Below are positions 35,791 to 44,859 of a DNA stretch of 64,000 bases, in pieces; the stretch's first letter is position 1, and the number at the start of each line of letters is the position of its first letter. Source of the DNA: Palsa-461 sp036844945 (GTDB taxonomy: Bacteria > Actinomycetota > Acidimicrobiia > Acidimicrobiales > RAAP-2); contig DAIUEV010000011.1 of NCBI GenBank assembly GCA_036844945.1, forward strand, positions 8,588-72,587, in the 5' to 3' direction. Both the position numbers and the translations under genes were made by a program. Under the pieces are notes generated by a model that was not told the DNA's origin, ran no database searches, and saw only the letters and a list, made by a program, of their open reading frames with translations.

Positions 35791-37199
35791 AGCTGGAGGC
35801 TGGAGGCGGGGTAGGTGACCTCGGCGGTCCAGCTGCCGTGCGAGATGGAGAAAGCGAAGTCGGCCAGGAGGTGGAGTCCGGTGACGCCAGCGACCGACGC
35901 GGTGCCGAGATCCATCCGGAGGAGCAGCGTGAACGGCGCCGACGACGACAGCGACCCCGAGCTCGAGGTGAACGAGCTGAGGAGAGCCGTCGACGGCGGG
36001 GTCGAGGCGCACACGCCCGCGCCGGCCGGGTAGACGCAGTTGGAGACGGAGTTCTGCGTGTCCTGGATGTCGATCAGGACCCGTTGGCAGATCTGGTTGG
36101 TTCCGAGCACCGGGATCGTCCCGGTGTAGGCGGTGGTGCCGGCGTCGGACAGCAGCCACTCGGCCGTGGGGGAGAGGCCGGTGATCGTCGAGGTGTAGGA
36201 GGAGAGCGATGCGGCATTGTCGAGGTTCGACAAGTTGGTCGAGCTGAGCACCGTCCCGAACACCGTCCAGCCGAAGAGCGCGCCGTTCAGGTACTGGTTG
36301 GTCCCCGGGTTGGTCCAGCTGCTGTCGCCCGCCCATCCGAGGTGCCAGTAGCCGGTGTAGCTGGTCGCCGAGGTGATCGTCGTGCTGGTCGTCGTGCTGC
36401 CGTCGACATCCAGCTTCAGCCCGGACGACGAGAACTGGGCGGCCACGAAGTGCCAGGCCCCGTTGTTCACGGTCGCGGTGCTGACCAGCTGGGCCAGGGT
36501 GGAGCCGCTCTGGACCCCGAAGGCCACCAACCCCGACGGCTCGACCCACAGCATCCGGTCCTGGCTGGACGACCCGGTGTCGGGCTGGACATTGGAGAAG
36601 CCGATGAACCCGCCCCCGGTGGTCGAGGAGGTCTTGACCCAGCCGGCGATCGTGAAGGTGGACGGCGAGGTGAGCGAGGTGATGGTGCCGACGTAGGTCC
36701 CGCTCGCCCCGCTCAGGGTGATCCCGCTGGAGGTGAACGCCGAGTGGACCGGCGAGGTGAAGCCCGTCCCGTAGGTGATCCCCCCGTACACGAGGCCGGT
36801 GTTGGCCGAGCTGGAGGAGTCGGCCACCTTGGCCACCCCGCAGGAGAGGAGCGCGATCGTCCCGCTGGTCGGCGACACCGTGCCGACCGAGGCGATCGTG
36901 GAGGACGCCGACAGCACCGTCGAGGTCGTGAGCTCACCGGTCGGCATGGGTGTCCCGGTGCACTGGGTGTTGTTGGCCGACACGGTGCCGCCGCTCCCAC
37001 TCCCGGTCGAGAAGCAGTTGACCGACCCCGAGGTGGTCGACTCCATCTGCACCGTGCCAGCCGAGAACTTGTTGGCGTTGTTGATGTCCTGAGAGCTGAA
37101 GGCCCCGGCGGCATCGGCGGCCGGGATCGCTACGGCGACCGAGAGCACCCCGACCACCGGCAGCCAACGCCGTCCTCGATGCGCGCCGCGCCGAACCAT
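35787..37199 (-). CDS. exported TasA/camelysin-like protein with LamG-type domain
   Basis: A 470-residue surface protein. The N-terminus is a SipW-type signal (RRWLPVVGVLSVAVAIPAAD) followed at once by GAFSSQDINNANKFSAGT, the pattern of TasA/CalY family exported proteins. A short cysteine motif SVNCFSTGSGSGGTV follows. Residues about 150-310 form a LamG/concanavalin-like domain (FTIAGWVKTSS, GAWHFVAAQFSSSGLKLDVD, YLNGALFGWTVFGTVLSS). The C-terminus returns to a beta-rich TasA-like part. Ser/Thr content is very high. It probably builds or decorates an extracellular fibre; the carbohydrate ligand, if any, is unknown. Confidence 0.75.
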   Translation of the reverse strand: MVRRGAHRGRRWLPVVGVLSVAVAIPAADAAGAFSSQDINNANKFSAGTVQMESTTSGSVNCFSTGSGSGGTVSANNTQCTGTPMPTGELTTSTVLSASSTIASVGTVSPTSGTIALLSCGVAKVADSSSSANTGLVYGGITYGTGFTSPVHSAFTSSGITLSGASGTYVGTITSLTSPSTFTIAGWVKTSSTTGGGFIGFSNVQPDTGSSSQDRMLWVEPSGLVAFGVQSGSTLAQLVSTATVNNGAWHFVAAQFSSSGLKLDVDGSTTTSTTITSATSYTGYWHLGWAGDSSWTNPGTNQYLNGALFGWTVFGTVLSSTNLSNLDNAASLSSYTSTITGLSPTAEWLLSDAGTTAYTGTIPVLGTNQICQRVLIDIQDTQNSVSNCVYPAGAGVCASTPPSTALLSSFTSSSGSLSSSAPFTLLLRMDLGTASVAGVTGLHLLADFAFSISHGSWTAEVTYPASSLQL

Positions 37200-37252
37200 C
37201 CCGATTTGACCCCGGTGCGTAGTAGGCGCCGACCCGGTCCCCTCGCTGCTCC

Positions 37253-37954
37253 TTACGACTGGTTCCAGGTCATCGTCATGCTGGCCGCCAAGCCCTGATC
37301 GGCGTTGGTCGCGCTGGTGTCCAGCATCACGGTGAAGGTGTAGGCCTGCGAAGATCCCGCCGTCAGGAGGGTGAGCCCGGGGGTCGAGGAGTTGGTGAAC
37401 GTGGTGCTCGCGACGGAGCCCAGCGTCCCGCTGTTGGTTGGGGTGGCCGGGCAGGCGGCCGCCGCGTTGGCCGGGTAGACGCACTTGCCGGTGTAGCCGA
37501 TCGAGAAGTCGACCTTTCCGCAGAAGCCCGACGTGTCGCTCCCGACATACCCGTTGGCGTCGGATGCGGCCGCCGCCGAGCAGGTGCCCATGACCAAGCT
37601 CTCGAGGGTCGAGTTGATCGTGCCCACGTTGGTCATCGTGATGGTCGTGCTGAGCGGGGTGCCCGCCGGGACCTGGTCGAGGGTGCCCACCAGTTTGTTG
37701 ATGGCGCAGTTGGCGCTGTTGGCGGCTCCGACGGTGCCACCGCTGCCGCTGCCGGTCGAGTAGCAGTTGATGGAGCCGTTGCTCTCCTTCAGCTGCATCG
37801 TCCCGGATGAGAAGGCGTTGGCGTTGTTCACGACCTGGGCGCTGAAACCGGCGACCGAGATCGCGGCGGTCGAGCCCAGCGCGATGACCGCGAGTGCGGC
37901 CGCCGCGAACGCGTGCCAGGTGAAAGGTCGGGCTACTGCGTGTGCATGTCGCAT
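37253..37954 (-). CDS. exported TasA/camelysin-like protein
   Basis: A 233-residue secreted protein. A signal-anchor helix (HAFAAAALAVIALGSTAAIS) is followed by GFSAQVVNNANAFSSGTMQL, the family signature, and then SINCYSTGSGSGGTV, nearly identical to the motif in the adjacent LamG protein. The remainder is a Ser/Thr-rich beta sandwich (TPLSTTITMTNVGTINSTLE, SQAYTFTVMLDTSATNADQG) with six cysteines. It lies 53 bases upstream of the LamG protein gene on the same strand, so the three form an operon with the signal peptidase. It is a candidate fibre-forming or matrix protein. Confidence 0.75.
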   Translation of the reverse strand: MRHAHAVARPFTWHAFAAAALAVIALGSTAAISVAGFSAQVVNNANAFSSGTMQLKESNGSINCYSTGSGSGGTVGAANSANCAINKLVGTLDQVPAGTPLSTTITMTNVGTINSTLESLVMGTCSAAAASDANGYVGSDTSGFCGKVDFSIGYTGKCVYPANAAAACPATPTNSGTLGSVASTTFTNSSTPGLTLLTAGSSQAYTFTVMLDTSATNADQGLAASMTMTWNQS

Positions 37955-38185
37955 CGAAAAGGCTCCCTGGGCCTCGGTGGATACGCCGTCAGCGCAACAG
38001 GTGTTTACAGGAGCGTCACGTCGACTTGGTGGATGGGGTCAACCGCGGTTGCGGATATATCGCGCTGAGTGGCAGAACGCTCGGCCGTTCCCACTCTCTG
38101 TGTCCGAACCGGTTGGAGACCCCGACGCGCGACGATGCGCCTCGGGCGGTGCGTGCACGCCCTGGCGTCGGGCGGACCGCCCGGA
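37955..38185. other. intergenic region upstream of the TasA-like operon
   Basis: A 231-base stretch between two minus-strand transcription units. On the minus strand GGGAGCC lies before ATG37954 and a TTGACC occurs near 38042-38037. No partner -10 box at a good distance is clear. CGGGCGG-A-CCGCCCG at 38169-38183, directly after the ABC gene stop, is palindromic but has almost no loop. I see no gene here. Confidence 0.4.
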
Positions 38186-40072
38186 TCAGGTCTCGAGACC
38201 GGCGAACTGGGCCCGGTAGAGACGCGCGTAGGCGCCGTCGCGGGCCAGCAGGTCGCGATGGTGACCCTGCTCGACGATCCGGCCGTCCTCCATCACCAAG
38301 ATGGTGTCGGCGTTGCGGATCGTGGAGAGCCGGTGTGCGATCACGAAGCTGGTCCGCTGGGCCCGCAGCGCCGCCATGGCGTCCTGGATGAGCACCTCGG
38401 TCCGGGTGTCGACCGAGCTCGTGGCCTCGTCCAGGATGAGGATGGCCGGATCGGCCAGGAAGGCACGGGCGATCGTGACCAGCTGCTTCTCGCCCGCACT
38501 GATGACCCCGCCCTCGTCGTCCACCACCGTGTCGTAGCCGTGGGTCAGCGCGTGCACGAACCGGTCGACGTAGGCGGCCTTGGCTGCGGCGACGACCTGC
38601 TCGTCGGTGGCCTCCGAGTTGCCGTAGGCGATGTTGTCCCTGATGCTCGCCTCGAACATCCAGGTGTCCTGCAGTACCATCCCGATCCTCGAGCGCAGGT
38701 CGCCCCGGGACATCGAGGCGATGTCCCGCCCGTCGAGCGTGATCCGGCCGCCGTCGAGCTCGTAGAACCTCATGATGAGGTTGACGAGCGTCGTCTTGCC
38801 GGCGCCGGTCGGCCCGACGATCGCCACGGTCTGCCCGGGTTCGGCCACGAGCGAGAGGTCGGTGATCAGCGGGCGGTCGGCCCGGTAGGAGAACGAGACG
38901 TGTTCGAACTCCACCCTTCCGCGCACGTTCGACAGGGTCGCCGCGCCCGGCTGGTCGGGGGTCTGCTCGGGAGCGTCGAGGAACTCGAAGACGCGCTCGG
39001 CGGAGGCCAGACCGGACTGGAAGAGGTTGGCCATGGACGCCAGCATCTGGATCGGCTGGGCGAACTGGCGGGAGTACTGGATGAACGCCTGGACACCACC
39101 GATGCTCATGGTCCGGGAGGCCACTCGTATCCCTCCGAGGACGGCGATGGCGACGTAGTTCAGGTTGCCGACCATGATCATCAGCGGCTGGATGCTCCCC
39201 GAGAAGAACTGTGCCGAGAAGCTCGCCCGGTACATCTCCTCGTTGGTCTCCGAGAACCGTTCCTCGACCTCGCGCTGGCGACCGAACGCCTTCACGATGG
39301 TGTGCCCGGTCAGAGACTCCTCGACCAGTGCATTCAGGCGGCCGGTGTGCCGCCACTGGGCGGCGAAGCGAACCCGGGATCGGACCGTGATGAAGCGGAT
39401 GATGCCGGCCGACAAGGGGATCGACACGACGGCGACCAGGGCGAGCACGGGCGAAATCACGAACATCATCGCGACGGTGCCGACCAGCATGAAGATGTTC
39501 GTCAAGGCCTGGGAGATGGTCTGCTGGAGGCTCTGGCCGAGGTTGTCGATGTCGTTCGTGACCCGGCTAAGGAGATCGCCCCGGGGCGTGCGGTCGATGT
39601 AGCTCAACGGCACCCGGCTGAGCTTGTCCTCCACGTCCGCGCGCAGTCGGAGCATGGTCCGCTGCACGATGGAGGCGAGGGTGTACGCGGCCAGGTAGTT
39701 GAAGATGCCGCTCGCGGCGTAGAGCCCGATGACCAGGAAGAGGAGCCGATGCAACGCCCCGAAGTCGATGGCGCTGGGTCCGCCGTGCACGATGCCGGCG
39801 AAGATCACATTCGTGGCGTCCCCGAGGATCCGCGGACCGAAGGCGTTGAACAGCACCCCTCCGGCCGCCAGCACGACGACGCCCGTCACCCGGGGGACCT
39901 CGGGGGTCAAACGGATGGACAGCCGGCGCAGCGTGCCCTTGAAGTCCTTCGAGCGCTCGAGCGGCATGCCCGGCGCGACCATGCGGCCCCAGGGGCCGCC
40001 GGAGGCCGGCTGGAAGGCGGACTCCTCCTCGGACCCGGCCGTTGCCTCTTGGGGATCGGTCTCGATGCTCAC
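38186..40072 (-). CDS. ABC exporter half-transporter, subunit with catalytic glutamate
   Basis: A 628-residue permease-ATPase fusion of the lipid/multidrug exporter type. Six membrane helices cover residues about 70-370. The ATPase domain has Walker A GPTGAGKTT, signature ISAGEKQ in place of LSGGQ, and Walker B ILILDEATSSVDT with the catalytic glutamate. The partner gene upstream has the opposite set: canonical signature, aspartate base. Together they are a heterodimeric exporter with one inactive nucleotide site, as in TM287/288 or TmrAB. It starts at GTG40072, overlapping the partner's stop. The substrate is unknown. Confidence 0.9.
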   Translation of the reverse strand: MSIETDPQEATAGSEEESAFQPASGGPWGRMVAPGMPLERSKDFKGTLRRLSIRLTPEVPRVTGVVVLAAGGVLFNAFGPRILGDATNVIFAGIVHGGPSAIDFGALHRLLFLVIGLYAASGIFNYLAAYTLASIVQRTMLRLRADVEDKLSRVPLSYIDRTPRGDLLSRVTNDIDNLGQSLQQTISQALTNIFMLVGTVAMMFVISPVLALVAVVSIPLSAGIIRFITVRSRVRFAAQWRHTGRLNALVEESLTGHTIVKAFGRQREVEERFSETNEEMYRASFSAQFFSGSIQPLMIMVGNLNYVAIAVLGGIRVASRTMSIGGVQAFIQYSRQFAQPIQMLASMANLFQSGLASAERVFEFLDAPEQTPDQPGAATLSNVRGRVEFEHVSFSYRADRPLITDLSLVAEPGQTVAIVGPTGAGKTTLVNLIMRFYELDGGRITLDGRDIASMSRGDLRSRIGMVLQDTWMFEASIRDNIAYGNSEATDEQVVAAAKAAYVDRFVHALTHGYDTVVDDEGGVISAGEKQLVTIARAFLADPAILILDEATSSVDTRTEVLIQDAMAALRAQRTSFVIAHRLSTIRNADTILVMEDGRIVEQGHHRDLLARDGAYARLYRAQFAGLET

Positions 40073-41796
40073 GGGACTTCCTCGGCCATCTGCGACGCGA
40101 CGATCTCGGCGTAGGTGGGGCAACCCCGGACGAGCTCACCGTGGGTCCCCATGCCGACCGGGCGGCCGTCTTCGAGCACCAGGATCCGGTCGGCGTTGAG
40201 GATGGTCGACACGCGCTGGGCGACGATGAGGACGGTCGACCCGGTGACGTACGGGACGAGCGCCGTCCGGACCCGGGCATCGGTCGCGAGGTCGAGTGCC
40301 GAGAAGGAGTCGTCGAAGATGTAGACGTCCGGCCGGCGGACGAGCGCCCGGGCGATGCTCACCCGCTGTCGCTGCCCGCCGGACAGGTTCAACCCGCCCT
40401 GGCTGATCCGGCCCTCGAGTCCGCCCATGGCGGTCACGAACCCGGCAGCGTCGGCGACCTCGAGAGCGACCCAGAGCTCGTCGTCGGTCGCGTCGGGATT
40501 CGCGTAACGGAGGTTGCTGGCGATCGTGCCCGAGAACAGGTACGCCCGTTGGGGAACGAGACCGATGCGCTGCCACAGCACGTCGGGACTGAGCTCCCGC
40601 ACGTCGACCCCTCCGATCAACACCGAGCCGCCGGTCGCATCGAACAGCCGCGCGACCAGGTTGACGAGGGTCGTCTTCCCGGATCCGGTGCTCCCGACGA
40701 CCGCGGTGGTCTCTCCCGGAAGAGACTGGAAGTTGATGCCGTCGAGGACCGGCGTCTCGGCCCCGGGGTAGGAGAAGGTCACGTCTCGGAACTCGAGCGT
40801 TCCGGGGGTCGGCATCACCATGACCGGTTCGACGGGCGGGACGACCGAGGGCTCGGTGTCGAGCACTTCGTAGATTCGTTCGGCACTCACCGCGGCGCGG
40901 GGCGCCATCACGCCGACGAACGTCGACATCATCACCGAGAAGAGGATCAGGGTGAAGTAGGTCAAGAAGGCGATCAGAGAGCCGATCGTCATCTGGCCGT
41001 GGGCGATCCGATTGGCCCCGAACCAGACCACCGCCGCGTTCGCGCAGTTGACGATGAGCATGACGACCGGGAACATGAGCGCCATCAGCCGTCCGGTCGC
41101 GATCGCCGTGCCGGTCAGCTCGTTGTTCACGTGCTCGAAGCGGTCGCGCTCCTGACGCTCCCGCACGAAGGCTCGTACGACCCGGATGCCGGTGATCTGC
41201 TCGCGCAACACCTGGTTGATCCGGTCGAGTCGGTCTTGCATGGCCCGGAACTGGGGGACCATCCGACCGATCACGATGCCGAGGCAGATGGCGAGCAGGG
41301 GCATGCTGACCCCGAGGATCCAGGTGAGTCCGGCATTCTGGCGGAGGGCGAGGATCACCCCTCCAACGATGGTCACGGGCGCGGCCAGGGCCATCGTGCA
41401 GATCATGACCACCATGATCTGGACCTGTTGAACATCGTTGGCCGACCGGGTGATCAGCGACGGCGCCCCGAGCTCGTTCACTTCGCGGGCAGAGAGGGCC
41501 ATCGACCGGTGGAACAGGGCGTTGCGGACGTCGCGCCCGAAGCTCATTGCGACCCGGGCGCCGATGTAGACGGCAAAGACCGCGAAGACCGCCTGGACGA
41601 GGGCAACGGTGAGCATGGTGCCGCCCATCCGCCAGATGTAGTGGGTGTTCCCGGTCAGCACCCCCTTGTCGATGATGTCGGCGTTCAGGTTCGGCAGGAG
41701 CAGGTTGAGGATCGCCTGGATCGACTGGAGGACGAGCAGGAGCGCCAGCAAGCCCCGGTACCGCGACAGGAACGTGCGGAGCAGTCGAATCAGCAT
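40069..41796 (-). CDS. ABC exporter half-transporter, subunit with degenerate Walker B
   Basis: A 575-residue membrane-ATPase protein, first gene of the pair. Six transmembrane helices (starting FLSRYRGLLALLLVLQSIQA) precede the ATPase domain with Walker A GSTGSGKTT, canonical signature LSGGQRQ, but Walker B YIFDDSFSALD, where aspartate replaces the catalytic glutamate. The degenerate composite site is therefore formed by this Walker B and the partner's ISAGE signature. Its ATG lies 460 bases from leuA on the other strand. TAGCGT at 41944-41939 is a possible -10 box. Confidence 0.9.
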   Translation of the reverse strand: MLIRLLRTFLSRYRGLLALLLVLQSIQAILNLLLPNLNADIIDKGVLTGNTHYIWRMGGTMLTVALVQAVFAVFAVYIGARVAMSFGRDVRNALFHRSMALSAREVNELGAPSLITRSANDVQQVQIMVVMICTMALAAPVTIVGGVILALRQNAGLTWILGVSMPLLAICLGIVIGRMVPQFRAMQDRLDRINQVLREQITGIRVVRAFVRERQERDRFEHVNNELTGTAIATGRLMALMFPVVMLIVNCANAAVVWFGANRIAHGQMTIGSLIAFLTYFTLILFSVMMSTFVGVMAPRAAVSAERIYEVLDTEPSVVPPVEPVMVMPTPGTLEFRDVTFSYPGAETPVLDGINFQSLPGETTAVVGSTGSGKTTLVNLVARLFDATGGSVLIGGVDVRELSPDVLWQRIGLVPQRAYLFSGTIASNLRYANPDATDDELWVALEVADAAGFVTAMGGLEGRISQGGLNLSGGQRQRVSIARALVRRPDVYIFDDSFSALDLATDARVRTALVPYVTGSTVLIVAQRVSTILNADRILVLEDGRPVGMGTHGELVRGCPTYAEIVASQMAEEVP

Positions 41797-42047
41797 GACC
41801 CGCGCTCATTTCGGCTCGTGCGAATCAGCTGCGTGGAAGCCCCGAACCGGGTGGCCCGTGGTCCCGACCACCGAACGGACCCCGGCTTGAAGGCCGGCAG
41901 AGCGCCATGGGCCCGATCCGGGGGATTCATGCCTGCGAACGCTAGGTCATCGGTCCGACGTCCTGGTCGTTGGCCGGAGCCACGAGGCTGTCTCGGGCGA
42001 CGGTCCCGACCGCGGACCCGCGTCGCCCGGCCTGAGGAGCTGGTGCC
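41797..42047. other. divergent intergenic region between ABC exporter and leuA leader
   Basis: About 250 bases with no convincing gene. On the minus strand TAGCGT (41944-41939) could be the -10 box of the ABC exporter operon. CCGGC-TTGAAG-GCCGG at 41882-41897 is a small hairpin. The leuA promoter follows at 42048. Confidence 0.4.
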
Positions 42048-42076
42048 TTGACTTGGCTCGGGTCGGCTGGGAGCAT
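42048..42076 (+). promoter_or_regulatory. leuA leader promoter
   Basis: TTGACT (42048-42053) and GAGCAT (42071-42076) are 17 bases apart. The predicted RNA start falls near 42083, at the in-frame ATG42084, so the leader peptide may be translated from a leaderless RNA. Confidence 0.55.
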
Positions 42077-42083
42077 GGTGGTG

Positions 42084-42122
42084 ATGTCCGGAGCCCACTT
42101 CTCGGTCCTGCTGCTTACCTGA
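42084..42122 (+). CDS. leuA leader peptide
   Basis: A short frame ending SVLLLT before TGA at 42120-42122. From ATG42084 it reads MSGAHFSVLLLT; from the in-frame ATG42075 three more residues plus methionine are added (MVVMSGAHFSVLLLT). I prefer ATG42084 because ATG42075 lies inside the -10 box. Three consecutive leucine codons just before the stop and the hairpins that follow are the hallmark of leucine attenuation. It parallels the ilvB leader, which also ends in threonine. Confidence 0.85.
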   Translation: MSGAHFSVLLLT

Positions 42123-42123
42123 C

Positions 42124-42182
42124 GGCGAACGCCACATCGCGTTCGCCCACCGCCTCCTGGCCCTCTGGCCAGGAGGTTTTTT
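42124..42182 (+). terminator. leuA attenuator: pause hairpin and intrinsic terminator
   Basis: Hairpin one: GGCGAACGC (42124-42132) pairs with GCGTTCGCC (42139-42147), just after the leader stop. Hairpin two: CCTCCTGGCC (42153-42162), loop CTCT, GGCCAGGAGG (42167-42176), followed by six T (42177-42182). The second is a textbook intrinsic terminator in front of leuA and therefore must be conditional. Confidence 0.92.
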
Positions 42183-42254
42183 CTTTCCCGGTGAGCGGTG
42201 GCTCCGAGGGAGCAACCAGCGTACGAAGCGACACAAGGAACACAAGGAGAAGCC

Positions 42255-43979
42255 ATGAGCAGCACCAAGGACAGCCGAGCGACCGCCGATCCGGCCACCG
42301 GTCGCCTGGCCCTGCCCTGCGACGTCTCCCCGATGCCCTTTTCGAAATACCGCTCGCACCTGCCGCTCCAGCTGGCCGACCGCACCTGGCCCGACCGCGT
42401 CTTCGAGCGGGCACCCCGGTGGGCGAGCGTGGATCTGCGCGACGGGAACCAGGCCCTGATCGACCCGATGGACCCCGAGCGCAAGCATCGGTTGTTCGAC
42501 ACCCTCGTGGCCATCGGCTTCAAGGAGATCGAGGTGGGCTTCCCGTCCGCCTCCCAGCCGGACTTCGACTTCCAGCGTCAGCTCATCGAGGAGGATCTGG
42601 TCCCCGAGGACGTCGAGATCCAGGTCCTCGTCCAGTGCCGTGACGAGCTCATCGAGCGGACCTACGAGTCGCTGGTCGGGGCCCGACGCGCCATCGTCCA
42701 CTTCTACAACTCGACCTCCGAGCTCCAGCGCCGCGTGGTCTTCGGGCTGGACAAGGACGGGATCATCGACATCGCCACGGGGGCGGCCAGGCTGTGCAAG
42801 AAGCTCGAGGCTGGGCTGACGGGGACCGAGATCCGCTACGAGTACTCGCCGGAGAGCTTCACCGGAACCGAGCCCGAGTTCGCCGTCGCGATCTGCGAAG
42901 CGGTGATGGACATCATCGAGCCGACCCCGGAGCGCCCGATCATCCTCAACCTGCCCGCCACCGTGGAGATGTACAGCCCCAACGTCTACGCAGACGTCAT
43001 CGAGTGGTTCAGCCGCACGATCAAGCACCGCGACTGCGTGGTCCTCAGCCTGCACCCCCACAACGACCGCGGCACCGCGGTGGCCGCGGCGGAGCTGGCC
43101 GTGCTGGCCGGCGCCGACCGGATCGAGGGCACGCTCTTCGGCAACGGCGAGCGGACCGGGAACGTCGACGTGGTCACATTGGCCATGAACCTGTTCTCCC
43201 AGGGGATCGACCCGGCCCTCGACTTCGGCGACATCGAGCGGATCCGCAAGGTCGCCGAGTACGCGACCCGCCTCCCCGTGCACCCCCGCCACCCGTATGT
43301 GGGCGACCTCGTGTACACCGCCTTCTCCGGCTCCCACCAGGACGCGATCAAGAAGGGGATGGCGGCCATCGGGGACGACTACGACACGTGGGAGGTGCCG
43401 TACCTGCCGATCGACCCGAAGCACCTGGGCCGGACCTACGAGGCGATCATCCGAGTGAATAGCCAGTCGGGCAAGGGCGGTATCGCCTACGTCATGGACA
43501 CCGAGCACGGCCTCGACCTGCCCCGACGACTGCAGGTGGAGTTCTCGAAGGCCGTCCAGTCGGTGACCGAGGCGAGCGGCACCGAGATCCGGCCGGGCGA
43601 GATGTGGGAGGTGTTCGCCGAGACGTACCTTCCCGACGACGCCGGCATGCGGTTGCTCTCGAGCGAGATCTCCTCGGGACCAGATGGCACCTCGGTCGTG
43701 GCCCAGCTGCTCGTCGACGGGCACCACCGCACCGTCAAGGGCACCGGCAACGGGCCGATCGACGCCATGGTGGCGGGCCTCTCCGACCTCGGGGTGTCGC
43801 TCGAGATCGTCGACTACAGCGAGCATGCCCTGACCGCGGGCAGCGGCGCCTCGGCGGTCGCGTACGTCGAGGTCGAGACGAACGGGAATCGGCTGTGGGG
43901 TGTCGGGATCGACTCGAGCATCCTCGAAGCCTCCCTCCACGCCGTCGTGAGCGCCGCGAACCGGATCCGCTCCGGGTAG
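42255..43979 (+). CDS. leuA: 2-isopropylmalate synthase
   Basis: Condenses acetyl-CoA with 2-ketoisovalerate, the committed step of leucine synthesis. The 574-residue protein is the long (LeuA2-type) form found in actinobacteria: SVDLRDGNQALIDPM with catalytic Arg-Asp, FKEIEVGFPSASQPDFDF, metal-binding SLHPHNDRGTAVAAAEL, EGTLFGNGERTGNVD, and a C-terminal regulatory domain (DGTSVVAQLLVDGHHRTVKG, GVSLEIVDYSEHAL) for leucine feedback. The start at ATG42255 follows AAGGAGAAG. Expression is expected to be gated by the attenuator at 42124-42182. Confidence 0.97.
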   Translation: MSSTKDSRATADPATGRLALPCDVSPMPFSKYRSHLPLQLADRTWPDRVFERAPRWASVDLRDGNQALIDPMDPERKHRLFDTLVAIGFKEIEVGFPSASQPDFDFQRQLIEEDLVPEDVEIQVLVQCRDELIERTYESLVGARRAIVHFYNSTSELQRRVVFGLDKDGIIDIATGAARLCKKLEAGLTGTEIRYEYSPESFTGTEPEFAVAICEAVMDIIEPTPERPIILNLPATVEMYSPNVYADVIEWFSRTIKHRDCVVLSLHPHNDRGTAVAAAELAVLAGADRIEGTLFGNGERTGNVDVVTLAMNLFSQGIDPALDFGDIERIRKVAEYATRLPVHPRHPYVGDLVYTAFSGSHQDAIKKGMAAIGDDYDTWEVPYLPIDPKHLGRTYEAIIRVNSQSGKGGIAYVMDTEHGLDLPRRLQVEFSKAVQSVTEASGTEIRPGEMWEVFAETYLPDDAGMRLLSSEISSGPDGTSVVAQLLVDGHHRTVKGTGNGPIDAMVAGLSDLGVSLEIVDYSEHALTAGSGASAVAYVEVETNGNRLWGVGIDSSILEASLHAVVSAANRIRSG

Positions 43980-44031
43980 GACCGGGCGTCAGTCAGGTGG
44001 GCGCCGCTCGATTCTGGCCGACCCAAGCAGG

Positions 44032-44835
44032 TCAGCCGGTACCGGCCAGGACACTGATCATCGCGATGGCGGACTTCGAGTTGGCGTTGTACTCCGAGAT
44101 GCTCGCGGCCTCGTAGACGCAGAACACCTCGAAGTGCTGCGGGTCGAGCAGGAGCACGAACGCCCCGTAGACCTGCATAGTGCCCTGGTTGGTGCTCTGG
44201 TTCGCCGAGAACTGCACGATCGCCTCCGACGCGATCGAGTCCGTGCTCCCCTGGATCGATCCCGTCTGCACGGCGCCCGACAGCTGGATGTTGGAGAGCC
44301 ACGGCACATTGAAGGAGTTGAGCTCGGCGGCCGGGTCACTCGCCTGCGGCGCCGAGAACTCCTCGGCGAACAGCTCGGCCCCGCCGTCGGGGCTCACGAG
44401 GTTCACACCGTTCTTCACCGGGTTGGCGCTGCTCCATCCCTTGACCGGTGTCAAGGTCACCCCGTTACCGAACGAGTACGTCTTGCTTGCCGGAGCGGGT
44501 TTGGGTCGCTTCCCCGGATGGGCATTCCCGGCTTTGGCCAGCTGGACCGTGAACGACACGGTGCGCGCCGAGGTGACCGGCGCCGGCGCGGCCACCGGAC
44601 GCAGGGGGCCGGGCCGGGCGGGGCCGTGATTGCCGAGGAGGACGACGAGCGCCACGACACCGCCCGCCACCGCCACGATGGCGAGCGCGATGGCTGCGAT
44701 CGCCCGGTTGGAGAGCTTGCCCGCGATCCCGGTGTGACCACCGGCCGGGTTCGACCCCGGCGGTCCCGGTGGCGGTGGAGCCGCGCCGGCTCGGTCGGGC
44801 CCGGCCGGCGGGAAGGGTTCGGGTCGGTCAGCCAC
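44032..44835 (-). CDS. membrane-anchored extracytoplasmic protein (copy A)
   Basis: A 267-residue protein. Residues 1-40 are proline/glycine rich and cytoplasmic, residues about 45-68 form one membrane helix (AIAAIALAIVAVAGGVVALV), then a proline-rich linker leads to an extracytoplasmic domain starting YSFGNGVTLTPVKGWSSANP and continuing DGGAELFAEEFSAPQASDP. The domain resembles PsbP/LpqN-like folds by its strand pattern, but no homologue is sure. It follows the zinc-ribbon membrane protein by 24 bases, as the B copy (55451-56242) follows its own zinc-ribbon partner. Confidence 0.6.
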   Translation of the reverse strand: MADRPEPFPPAGPDRAGAAPPPPGPPGSNPAGGHTGIAGKLSNRAIAAIALAIVAVAGGVVALVVLLGNHGPARPGPLRPVAAPAPVTSARTVSFTVQLAKAGNAHPGKRPKPAPASKTYSFGNGVTLTPVKGWSSANPVKNGVNLVSPDGGAELFAEEFSAPQASDPAAELNSFNVPWLSNIQLSGAVQTGSIQGSTDSIASEAIVQFSANQSTNQGTMQVYGAFVLLLDPQHFEVFCVYEAASISEYNANSKSAIAMISVLAGTG

Positions 44836-44859
44836 GTCTCTCGTGCACCCCGCTCACCG

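Noticed and set aside
38169..38183. CGGGCGG-A-CCGCCCG as an intrinsic terminator after the ABC exporter
   Set aside because: The palindrome leaves a loop of one base and there is no T run on the minus strand, so a stable terminator hairpin is unlikely.
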